The notes under the pieces are model-generated. The model ran no database searches, was not told the DNA's origin, and saw nothing but the letters and a program-made list of their open reading frames with translations. From an uncultured Phenylobacterium sp. (GTDB taxonomy: Bacteria; Pseudomonadota; Alphaproteobacteria; Caulobacterales; Caulobacteraceae): a stretch of DNA of 5,248 nt. Each line of letters opens with the position of its first letter. Position 1 is the stretch's first letter. The position numbers and the translations under genes were made by a program. The stretch is taken from positions 1 through 5,248 of the forward strand of contig CAMFIW010000257.1 of the NCBI GenBank assembly GCA_945952355.1, in the 5' to 3' direction. Shown one piece after another: positions 1 through 5,248 of the stretch.

Positions 1-47
1 CTACACACTGCATATCGTCGGCAGCGTCAGATGTGTATAAGAGACAG
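1..47 (+). other. Illumina Nextera i5 adapter left on the contig end (not genomic)
   Basis: Bases 1-6 (CTACAC) match the end of the Illumina P5 oligo. Bases 7-14 (ACTGCATA) match the Nextera i5 index known as S506/N506. Bases 15-28 (TCGTCGGCAGCGTC) are the Read 1 transposon arm, and bases 29-47 (AGATGTGTATAAGAGACAG) are the 19-bp Tn5 mosaic end. The parts are in the exact order of a library molecule, so this is untrimmed adapter at an assembly end and not a natural Tn5 insertion. Genomic sequence begins at about base 48. Any ORF that begins here is an artefact, including peptides starting MCIRDS or MYKRQ on the plus strand and one ending SYTHLTLPT on the minus strand. Confidence 0.98.
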
Positions 48-990
48 CTTCGACGCCTGCCTGCGGGGCGATCCGTCGCCCGCCCAAGTCGCCGCGGCGC
101 TGACCGCCATGCGGATGCGCGGCGAGACGATCGGCGAGATCACCGCCTGCGCGCGGGCCATGCGCAAGGCGGCGATCCATATCGAACCGCCCTACCCGAC
201 CATCGACGTGTGCGGCACCGGCGGCGACGGCCTGCACACCCTGAACATCTCCACGGCCGTGGGCTTCGTGGCCGCAGGCGGTGGGCTGAAGGTGGCGAAG
301 CACGGCAACCGGGCCATGTCCTCGCGCTCCGGCACCGCCGACGTGTTGGCCGAACTGGGCATAGACCTTTCGGCTCCGGCGGACCGGCAGCTGCAGGCGC
401 TGGACGAGGCCGGCCTCTGCTTCATGTTCGCGCCGGCGCACAACGGCGCCATGCGCCACGTCTCGCCGATCCGCTCGGAGCTTGGCTTTCGGACGATCTT
501 CAACCTGCTGGGCCCGCTGACCAATCCGGCCGGCGCCAAGCGCCAGGTGGTGGGCGTGTTCGCCGAGCGCTGGGTCGCGCCCCTGGCTCAGGTGCTAGGC
601 GCCCTGGGCGCCGAGCGGGCCTGGGTCGTGCATGGCGGCGGCATGGACGAGATGACCACCACGGGCGAGAGCGCCGTGGCCGAATGGCGCGATGGCCAGG
701 TGCGGCTGTTCGCGATCACGCCCGAAGCGGTGGGGCTCCCGCGGGCCGCGCTCGCGGACCTAACGGGTGGCACGCCGGCGGAAAACGCCCAGGCGCTGCG
801 CGAGCTGCTGGCCGGCAAGACCGGCCCCTACCGCGACATCGTGATGCTCAACGCCGCCGCCGCCTTCCTGGTGGGCGAGAAGGTGGAGACGGTGCGCGAG
901 GGCGTGGAGCTCGCCGGCAAGGTGATCGACGACGGCCGCGCCCAGGCGGTGCTCGACAGGCTGTGCGCGGTGACCGGGGCGCCGGCGTGA
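48..990 (+). CDS. trpD: Anthranilate phosphoribosyltransferase TrpD, 5'-truncated at the contig end
   Basis: TrpD transfers the phosphoribosyl group of PRPP to anthranilate, the second step of tryptophan synthesis, in the cytoplasm. The first complete genomic codon is TTC at 49, and about 313 codons remain up to the TGA at 988-990. The family is usually about 340 residues, and alignment from memory with E. coli TrpD suggests 20-25 N-terminal residues are missing. Visible motifs are the PRPP-binding CGTGGDG loop (211-231), the [17 protein letters not shown] stretch from about 298 that follows it in this family, and the metal-binding [13 protein letters not shown] motif whose Asp-Glu pair lies at 646-651. 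The frame is intact. An upstream ATG at 31 is in frame but lies in the adapter, so it is not the start. The end overlaps trpC by four bases, which points to a trpDC operon with translational coupling. Confidence 0.96.
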
Positions 991-1775
991 GCGACATCCT
1001 GGAGAAAATCGCCGCCTACAAGCGCGTGGACGTCGCGGCGCGGAAAACGGCGCGCTCGTATACTGACCTGGAGGGCGCAGCCTTCGGGGCCAGCGCGCCG
1101 CGGGGATTCAAGGCGTCCCTGGGGCGGGCTCACGCGCCCGGCCGTCTCGCCCTGATCGCCGAGATCAAGAAGGCCTCGCCCTCCAAGGGCCTGATCCGCT
1201 CCGACTTCGATCCACCCAGCTTGGCCAAGGCCTACGAGGCCGGCGGGGCGGCATGCCTGTCGGTGTTGACCGACACGCCGAGCTTCCAGGGGGCCGACAG
1301 CTATCTGACGGCCGCGCGCGAAGCCTGCGCCCTGCCCTGCATCCGCAAGGAGTTCCTGGTGGACGGCTGGCAGGTGGCCGAATCGCGCGCACTGGGCGCC
1401 GACGCGATCCTGGTGATTCTGGCCATGGTCGACGATTCGCTTGCCGCCGAGCTGCTCGCCGAGGCCGCGCGATTCGGCATGGACGCCCTGGTCGAGGTGC
1501 ATGACGAGGTCGAGATGGCGCGGGCCGGAGCGCTCGGCGCGAGCCTGGTCGGTGTGAACAACCGCGACCTCCGGACCTTCGAGATCGACCTCGCAAACAC
1601 CGAGAAACTGGCGGCCCTGGCGCCTGCAAACGCCTTGCTGGTCACGGAAAGCGGCATCTTCACGCCCGCCGACGCCGCGCGGCTGGAAAACGCGGGCGCC
1701 AAGGCGATGCTGGTCGGCGAAAGCCTGATGCGCCAGGCGGATGTCACCGCCGCGACCCAGGCCCTCTTGGGATGA
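987..1775 (+). CDS. trpC: Indole-3-glycerol phosphate synthase TrpC
   Basis: This cytoplasmic (beta/alpha)8-barrel enzyme closes the indole ring of carboxyphenylamino-deoxyribulose phosphate, giving indole-3-glycerol phosphate. The GTG start at 987 gives [12 protein letters not shown], the usual N-terminus of the family, and 262 residues, a normal length for a monofunctional enzyme with no fused TrpF. Catalytic residues are recognisable by family pattern: Glu59 and Lys61 in [11 protein letters not shown], Lys121 in RKEFLVD, Glu170 in LVEVHDE, Asn191 in GVNNRDL, and Glu221-Ser222 in TESGIF. The start lies within GTGA, so it overlaps the trpD stop (988-990) and translation is probably coupled; only a weak GGGG lies upstream. 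The reading frame stays open far upstream through trpD, but that extension is a shadow frame and not a fusion protein. It ends 94 bp before lexA. Confidence 0.96.
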   Translation: MSDILEKIAAYKRVDVAARKTARSYTDLEGAAFGASAPRGFKASLGRAHAPGRLALIAEIKKASPSKGLIRSDFDPPSLAKAYEAGGAACLSVLTDTPSFQGADSYLTAAREACALPCIRKEFLVDGWQVAESRALGADAILVILAMVDDSLAAELLAEAARFGMDALVEVHDEVEMARAGALGASLVGVNNRDLRTFEIDLANTEKLAALAPANALLVTESGIFTPADAARLENAGAKAMLVGESLMRQADVTAATQALLG

Positions 1776-1799
1776 TTTTGCCCCGGATCGCGGGTCAAC

Positions 1800-1826
1800 T
1801 TGACATTAACTAAGAACACCTAGAGA
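1800..1826 (+). promoter_or_regulatory. Probable lexA promoter
   Basis: A perfect TTGACA -35 box lies at 1800-1805. Thirteen bases downstream, CCTAGAGA at 1819-1826 partly matches GCTANAWC, the -10 element described for the Caulobacter housekeeping sigma factor with its short 10-14 base spacer. The SOS box at 1814-1828 covers the spacer end and the -10 region, as expected for a LexA-repressed promoter. The -35 is convincing. The -10 is weaker, and with a 17-base spacer GAGAAC would fall at that position instead. Transcription would start near 1833, giving a leader of about 37 bases. Confidence 0.6.
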
Positions 1827-1828
1827 AC
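1814..1828 (-). promoter_or_regulatory. LexA operator (SOS box), perfect GTTC-N7-GTTC
   Basis: GAAC at 1814-1817, seven bases (ACCTAGA), then GAAC at 1825-1828. Read on the minus strand this is GTTCTCTAGGTGTTC, an exact match to the direct-repeat GTTC-N7-GTTC SOS box established for Alphaproteobacteria, which differs from the palindromic CTG-N10-CAG box of E. coli. It lies 42 bp upstream of the lexA ATG and over the proposed -10 region, so LexA should repress its own gene here. Confidence 0.92.
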
Positions 1829-1838
1829 ACGACCAAGG

Positions 1839-1853
1839 GTTTTCGCTTTGTTC
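1839..1853 (+). promoter_or_regulatory. Second probable LexA operator, one mismatch (GTTT-N7-GTTC)
   Basis: GTTT at 1839-1842, seven bases (TCGCTTT), then GTTC at 1850-1853 on the plus strand. This differs from the alphaproteobacterial SOS box at one half-site base. It is inverted relative to the perfect box, lies 25 bp further downstream centre to centre, and falls between the proposed transcription start and the lexA start codon. It could be a cooperative or roadblock operator. Binding is inferred from sequence only. Confidence 0.55.
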
Positions 1854-1854
1854 T

Positions 1855-1860
1855 CAAGGG
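1855..1860 (+). promoter_or_regulatory. Ribosome binding site of lexA
   Basis: CAAGGG ends nine bases before the ATG at 1870 and is a partial match to the AAGGAG core. It supports this ATG as the start and sits immediately after the second SOS box. Confidence 0.5.
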
Positions 1861-1869
1861 CTCCAGGCC

Positions 1870-2565
1870 ATGCTCACCCGCAAGCAACACGAACTGCTCA
1901 TGTTCATCCACGAGCGGATCAAGGAGACGGGAGTCTCCCCTTCGTTCGATGAGATGAAGGAAGCGCTGGACCTGGCTTCGAAGTCCGGAATCCACCGCCT
2001 GATCACCGCCCTGGAAGAGCGCGGCTTCCTGCGCCGCCTGCCCCACCGAGCCCGAGCGCTTGAGGTGGTGAAGCTGCCTCAGCAGGCGACGACAGCGGCG
2101 CCGCCCAAGGGCCGCGCGCCGTTCAAGCCACAACTGGTTGAGCCTGGCGAAGCCGGCGCGGGCCTGACCCCAGCCAACGACGTGCGCGAGCTTCCAGTGC
2201 TGGGCAAGATCGCGGCGGGTACGCCGATCGAGGCGATCCAGCAGGAACGTGACCGCCTGCCGGTGCCGGAGACCATGCTGGGCGCCGGCGAGCATTTCGT
2301 CCTCGAGGTGCAGGGCGACTCGATGATCAACGCCGGCATCCTGGACGGCGACTATGTCGTGATCCGCCGCTCGGACTCGGCGACGTCGGGCGACATCGTC
2401 GTCGCCCTCGTCATGGGCGAGGAAGCCACCCTGAAGCGCCTGCGCAAGAAGGGCGCCTCGATCGCCCTGGAAGCGGCCAACCCAGCCTATGAGACCCGCA
2501 TCTTCGGTCCCGACCAGGTGCAGGTTCAGGGCCGGCTGGTCGGCCTGATCCGCCGCTACCATTAG
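1870..2565 (+). CDS. lexA: LexA repressor, SOS regulator and self-cleaving protease (EC 3.4.21.88)
   Basis: LexA is the dimeric cytoplasmic repressor of DNA-damage genes; RecA filaments on single-stranded DNA trigger its self-cleavage. The 231-residue protein starts [19 protein letters not shown], the typical N-terminus. A winged helix-turn-helix DNA-binding domain spans about residues 1-66 ([20 protein letters not shown] contains the helix-turn-helix). An alanine/proline-rich linker runs about 70-105, longer than in E. coli LexA (about 202 residues) as is usual in alphaproteobacteria. The S24 peptidase domain follows. The cleavage site is Ala116-Gly117 in [11 protein letters not shown], the nucleophile is Ser151 in GDSM, and the general base is Lys189 in EATLKRL. 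All functional residues are present. Two SOS boxes upstream indicate autoregulation. The gene ends 2 bp from the stop of the convergent comEC-like gene. Confidence 0.98.
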   Translation: MLTRKQHELLMFIHERIKETGVSPSFDEMKEALDLASKSGIHRLITALEERGFLRRLPHRARALEVVKLPQQATTAAPPKGRAPFKPQLVEPGEAGAGLTPANDVRELPVLGKIAAGTPIEAIQQERDRLPVPETMLGAGEHFVLEVQGDSMINAGILDGDYVVIRRSDSATSGDIVVALVMGEEATLKRLRKKGASIALEAANPAYETRIFGPDQVQVQGRLVGLIRRYH

Positions 2566-2578
2566 GACTATTCGTCCT
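2564..2578. other. Small inverted repeat at the lexA/comEC convergent junction
   Basis: AGGAC at 2564-2568 pairs with GTCCT at 2574-2578 around a 5-base loop, spanning both stop codons. A second hairpin lies just inside the comEC end (CGCCCC at 2585-2590 with GGGGCG at 2598-2603). Neither is followed by a T-run on either strand, so these are at best weak transcript 3' ends and not clear intrinsic terminators. Confidence 0.3.
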
Positions 2579-4802
2579 CGGTGACGCCCCGCGTCCAGGG
2601 GCGGTCGCCACGGAGGGGCTGGGCCCAGACGACACGCCAGCGGCCGCCCGCCTGGCGATAGAGCTCGGCCGAGCCGCCACGCTCGAAGTCGCGCGCGGTG
2701 AGCAGCAGCGCCTTCGGGCAAGCTGCCGGATCGGCGTCGCCACGCAGGATGATCACCTCGGAATAGGCGCAGAAGGCCGGCAGCTTCTTGTCGACGGTAG
2801 AACTGCGGCGGGTCCACGCCGCAGCGACGCGTGGGGCAGAGGCGCCGGTGCGTGGCATGCAGGACCAACGGTCGCAGTCATAATCGGCGTTGCGCGCGGC
2901 CAGGGGATCGGCGGGCTGTTCCAAACCCCGGCGCCGGGCCCAGACCTGGGCGGCGAACAGCTTGACGTCGGTGCGGTAGAGGATCGCGGTCGCGCCCTCG
3001 CGAACGGCCATGGCCGACGCGTCGGCGGACACCCAGAGGTCCGGCGACGGCGGTCGCGGCGCAAAGCTGACCGCCAGGGCCATGGGTAGGCCCAGCCAGC
3101 GCAGATGGCCGCGCCATAGGCACATCCAGAGTATCCCCAGAAAGGCGGTCGCCAGGGTCCAGGCCGGCGCGGCGGCCACCGTCATCTGTGCGTGCGGCAG
3201 GCTCGCTGTCGCCTCTGCGATGCGATTCATCAGCCATATGGCGAATCCCGCCGCCTTCAGTGGCCAATGACCAAGGTCCAGCGGCGTCAGGACCGCCCCG
3301 ATCGCGAGCGCCGGCATCATCAGGAAGCTCGAAATGGGCTCGACGAGCAGATTGCTGACCAGGCCGAAGGTCGAGATCCGGTTGAAGTGCTGCAAGGCGA
3401 AGGGGCCGGTGGCGAGCCCCGCGACGAAGCTGGCCGCCAGGCTGGCCGCGAACAGGGTTCCCGCACACTGGATCAGGCGGATCGGCCAGGGCACGGAGAT
3501 CTCTCGCGTCGGCCGGGGCCAGGCTTCCGCCAGGGCGACGAGAGCCGCCGTGGCGGCGAAGGACATCTGGAACCCGGGCTCGGTCACGGCCTCGGGCTGC
3601 AGGGCGAGAATGACGATCGCCGACACGGCCAGGGTCCGCAGGCTGATCGCGCGGCGGTCGAACAGGATGGCGGCGAAGGCGGCCGCCGCGGTGATGGCCG
3701 ACCGCTCCGCTGGGTTCGGCGCGCCGGACAGCACCAGATAGCCCAGCACCGCCGCCATGCCGACCACGGCGGCGGCCTTCTTGCCAGGAATCCGCAAAGC
3801 CGCCCACGGCCAAGCGGCAAACAGCAGGCGAACGGCGGCGAAGGTGAACCCGCCGACGATGGCCATGTGCAGCCCGCTGATCGAGATGATGTGGGCCAGG
3901 CCAGCGGCGCGCAGCGCCTCCACCTGCGCCTTGGGAACGAAGGCGTCGTGACCGGTGACCATGGCCGCGGCGAGACCGCCCTCCTCCGGGCCCAGGTCGT
4001 CGACGATCCGGCGGGCGAGATCCCAGCGGGCGGCGTTGATCCGCATCTGCCAGGCCAGTCGCCAGGGAGGCTTCGCTTTCAGCCCGGTCGGCTCGGGCGG
4101 CCGTAGGGCGAACCCCACGCCGCCCACGCTGTCGTAGAATGCGTCGCGCGCGAAGTCGTAGGCTCCGGGGCTGGCCGGCGGCGGGGGCGGATTAATCATG
4201 CCGCGGATTCGTATGGGTGTTCCGGGCGCCGGCAGAGGCGCATCGGCCTTCAGCGTCATGCGGATGCGGATCGGCGTCTCGGCCGGCGACAGGCCAGAGA
4301 CCCAGGTCGGGGCGAGCAGCAGGCGTTGGCCGCCCTGACCCGGGCTCGCGATATCGACCACGTACGCCTCGATGGTTGCGACGCCGAGGGACGCCGGGAC
4401 GACCGGCGCGCGGACCCGTTCGGTGCGCAGCTTGGCCGCCGCGAAACCACCGAGGCCGAAGGCGAGCAAGGCGATCGCGATCGTCGCCGGGCGCGCGGCC
4501 CGGACCCGTCCCCTCGCAAGGCCCAGCACCCCGGCGATCGCCAGGATCAGCCAGGCCAGCCAGGCGGCGGGCTCTCGCGGCAATGCGAAGTAGACGGCCG
4601 AGCCGCAGCCCAGCGCGACCGGGGTCCATAGGCTCCAGCGGTCGAGCTGGGCCGCGGCCTCCTCGCGCGCGACGGCCAGCAGGGCGCCGAGGCTAGGAGG
4701 CCTCGGAAAACGCGTGCTAAGAGGCGCGGCAATTGCGCCGGCCCCCGCCGGCGCGCCATCTCCGACCGTTGCAGCCTCGATGTCCGACCGCCCCGTCGTC
4801 AC
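2568..4802 (-). CDS. comEC: ComEC/Rec2-family membrane protein with a degenerate C-terminal domain
   Basis: ComEC forms the inner-membrane channel that brings single-stranded DNA into the cytoplasm during natural transformation; a role in this organism is not shown. From the GTG at 4802 the protein has 744 residues. Order: helices about 56-74, 80-96 and 106-123; a soluble DUF4131-type domain about 124-244; then the polytopic Competence domain about 280-580, with the family signatures [10 protein letters not shown] (304-313) and GFQMSF (410-415). The last 160 residues lie where many ComEC proteins have a metallo-beta-lactamase domain, but they contain no histidine and no HxHxDH motif, only four cysteines (643, 648, 678, 695). 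Start choice: no credible start exists below 4780, so the 5' end must overlap gltX. GTG at 4802 has GAGGGGG eight bases upstream. ATG at 4832 or TTG at 4865 are alternatives without a clear ribosome site. The gene is convergent with lexA and divergent from gltX. Confidence 0.9.
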   Translation of the reverse strand: MTTGRSDIEAATVGDGAPAGAGAIAAPLSTRFPRPPSLGALLAVAREEAAAQLDRWSLWTPVALGCGSAVYFALPREPAAWLAWLILAIAGVLGLARGRVRAARPATIAIALLAFGLGGFAAAKLRTERVRAPVVPASLGVATIEAYVVDIASPGQGGQRLLLAPTWVSGLSPAETPIRIRMTLKADAPLPAPGTPIRIRGMINPPPPPASPGAYDFARDAFYDSVGGVGFALRPPEPTGLKAKPPWRLAWQMRINAARWDLARRIVDDLGPEEGGLAAAMVTGHDAFVPKAQVEALRAAGLAHIISISGLHMAIVGGFTFAAVRLLFAAWPWAALRIPGKKAAAVVGMAAVLGYLVLSGAPNPAERSAITAAAAFAAILFDRRAISLRTLAVSAIVILALQPEAVTEPGFQMSFAATAALVALAEAWPRPTREISVPWPIRLIQCAGTLFAASLAASFVAGLATGPFALQHFNRISTFGLVSNLLVEPISSFLMMPALAIGAVLTPLDLGHWPLKAAGFAIWLMNRIAEATASLPHAQMTVAAAPAWTLATAFLGILWMCLWRGHLRWLGLPMALAVSFAPRPPSPDLWVSADASAMAVREGATAILYRTDVKLFAAQVWARRRGLEQPADPLAARNADYDCDRWSCMPRTGASAPRVAAAWTRRSSTVDKKLPAFCAYSEVIILRGDADPAACPKALLLTARDFERGGSAELYRQAGGRWRVVWAQPLRGDRPWTRGVTEDE
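4687..4706. repeat. 7-bp inverted repeat upstream of gltX, inside comEC
   Basis: CCGAGGC at 4687-4693 pairs with GCCTCGG at 4700-4706 around a 6-base loop. It lies in the N-terminal coding part of the comEC-like gene and about 75 bp before gltX. On the plus strand it is followed by AAAA and not by T, so it is not a terminator in either direction. Its function is unknown, and it may only reflect high GC content. Confidence 0.4.
4735..4754. repeat. Perfect 8-bp GC-only inverted repeat with CCCC loop in the gltX leader region
   Basis: GCGCCGGC at 4735-4742 pairs perfectly with GCCGGCGC at 4747-4754 around a 4-base loop, ending 25 bp before the gltX ATG. If transcribed, it would be a very stable hairpin in the gltX leader, and on the other strand near the 5' end of the comEC-like mRNA. 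It has no T-run. It encodes an Ala/Gly/Pro-rich stretch of the comEC N-terminus, so compositional chance is possible. Confidence 0.5.
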
Positions 4803-5248
4803 CCGTATCGCCCCCTCGCCCACCGGCGACATGCATATTGGCACCGCCCGCACGGCGCTTTTCAACTATTTGTACGCAAAGCACACGGGCGGCACGTTCT
4901 TGTTGCGCATTGAAGACACCGACCGCGAGCGCTCGACCGAGGCGGCGGTAAAGGTGATCTTCGACGGCATGGCCTGGCTCGGCATGACGCCGGACGCCGA
5001 GCCGGTCTTCCAGGCCTCCCGCGCCGATCGGCATCGCGCCGTGGCTTTGGAGATGCTGGAGCGCGGCGCGGCCTATCGCGACTACATGACGCCCGAAGAG
5101 CTGGAAGCCGAACGCGAGGTCGCGCGCGCCGAGGGCCGCGTGGTGCGCTCGCCCTGGCGCGACCTGTCCCCCAACGATGCCCCGGACCGGCCGTTCGTCG
5201 TGCGCTTGAAAAGCCCGCGCGACGGCGAGACGGCGGTCGAGGACCTCG
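4780..5248 (+). CDS. gltX: Glutamyl-tRNA synthetase GltX, N-terminal part (runs off the window)
   Basis: GltX is a cytoplasmic class I synthetase that charges tRNA(Glu), and in many alphaproteobacteria a GltX also misacylates tRNA(Gln) for the GatCAB pathway. The ATG at 4780 gives [20 protein letters not shown], with the APSPTG signature at 11-16, the HIGH-type motif as HIGT at 19-22, and [13 protein letters not shown] at 41-53. The first 156 codons are present. The KMSKS loop and anticodon-binding domain lie beyond the window. At the place where E. coli GluRS has its CxC zinc ligands the sequence reads AYRDYM (98-103), so those cysteines are absent. No Shine-Dalgarno sequence is visible before the ATG, which suggests a leaderless or weakly led message. 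The first 23 bases overlap the proposed 5' end of the divergent comEC-like gene. Confidence 0.97.
   Translation, partial: MSDRPVVTRIAPSPTGDMHIGTARTALFNYLYAKHTGGTFLLRIEDTDRERSTEAAVKVIFDGMAWLGMTPDAEPVFQASRADRHRAVALEMLERGAAYRDYMTPEELEAEREVARAEGRVVRSPWRDLSPNDAPDRPFVVRLKSPRDGETAVEDL
4811..4817 (-). promoter_or_regulatory. Probable ribosome binding site that decides the comEC start
   Basis: GAGGGGG on the minus strand, eight bases before the GTG at 4802. It is the only Shine-Dalgarno-like sequence near the three candidate starts (4865 TTG, 4832 ATG, 4802 GTG). It lies inside the gltX coding sequence, where it is the complement of codons 11-13 of the conserved APSPTG region, so its G-run could also be coincidental. 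Confidence 0.4.

Noticed and set aside
29..47. Tn5 mosaic end as evidence of a natural transposon insertion
   Set aside because: It is flanked by the P5 tail, an index and the Read 1 arm in library order at the very end of the window, so it is sequencing adapter.
33..1775. A 580-residue fusion protein ending in TrpC
   Set aside because: The part before 987 is the shifted frame of trpD, rich in Arg/Gly/Ala, and starts in the adapter. The TrpC N-terminus begins at the GTG at 987.
1782..1794. Terminator after trpC (CCCG-GATCG-CGGG)
   Set aside because: Only four base pairs and no T-run follow, so it is not convincing.
828..1819. Minus-strand ORFs opposite trpD/trpC
   Set aside because: They cover the real trp genes, have typical GC-shadow composition and show no family motif.
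3192..4106. Long plus-strand ORFs opposite comEC (for example 3192-4106 and 3334-3741)
   Set aside because: They are antisense shadows of a high-GC gene, with low-complexity Arg/Gly/Ala composition and no recognisable motif, while the minus-strand frame has clear ComEC signatures.
4716..4723. GCTAAGAG as a gltX -10 element
   Set aside because: It partly resembles GCTANAWC, but no -35-like sequence is found at the right distance, so no promoter is called.
1..5248. A new defence, mobile or CRISPR-type system
   Set aside because: All long coding regions belong to known housekeeping families. I see no direct-repeat arrays, transposase, integrase, tRNA or attachment site in the window.

Overview
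The window is one end of a high-GC contig from an alphaproteobacterium. The gene content and order (trpD-trpC, lexA, comEC-like, gltX), the GAAC-N7-GAAC type SOS box in front of lexA and the LexA protein itself all fit the Alphaproteobacteria. A member of the Caulobacterales (Caulobacter/Phenylobacterium type) is my best guess, but this is inference from memory of the families and no search was run.

Layout: positions 1-47 are not genomic. They are an Illumina Nextera i5 adapter (P5 tail, 8-base index, Read 1 transposon arm with the 19-bp mosaic end) left on the contig end. Genomic sequence starts at about 48, inside trpD, which lacks its first twenty-odd codons. trpD (to 990) overlaps trpC (987-1775) by four bases. 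A 94-bp intergenic region follows, with a lexA promoter, one perfect SOS box and a second near-perfect SOS box in the opposite orientation. lexA (1870-2565) is complete, with its self-cleavage site and Ser/Lys dyad. On the minus strand, a large comEC/rec2-family membrane protein gene ends only 2 bp from the lexA stop (convergent). Its 5' end runs into, and probably overlaps, the divergently oriented gltX (4780 to beyond the window end). No gene-free stretch exceeds 300 bp.

How the genes work together: trpD and trpC encode consecutive steps of tryptophan synthesis and are translationally coupled. lexA is the SOS repressor and appears to repress itself through the two operators. The comEC-like protein is an inner-membrane channel of the DNA-uptake family, but its C-terminal domain has no histidine and so cannot carry the usual metallo-beta-lactamase metal site. 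gltX is a glutamyl-tRNA synthetase. This is a conserved housekeeping neighbourhood, and I found no new defence, mobile or biosynthetic system. The points worth a second look are the adapter chimera, the dual SOS operators, the degenerate ComEC C-terminus, the comEC/gltX 5' overlap with its GC-rich hairpins, and the lack of moaC-moeA between trpC and lexA.
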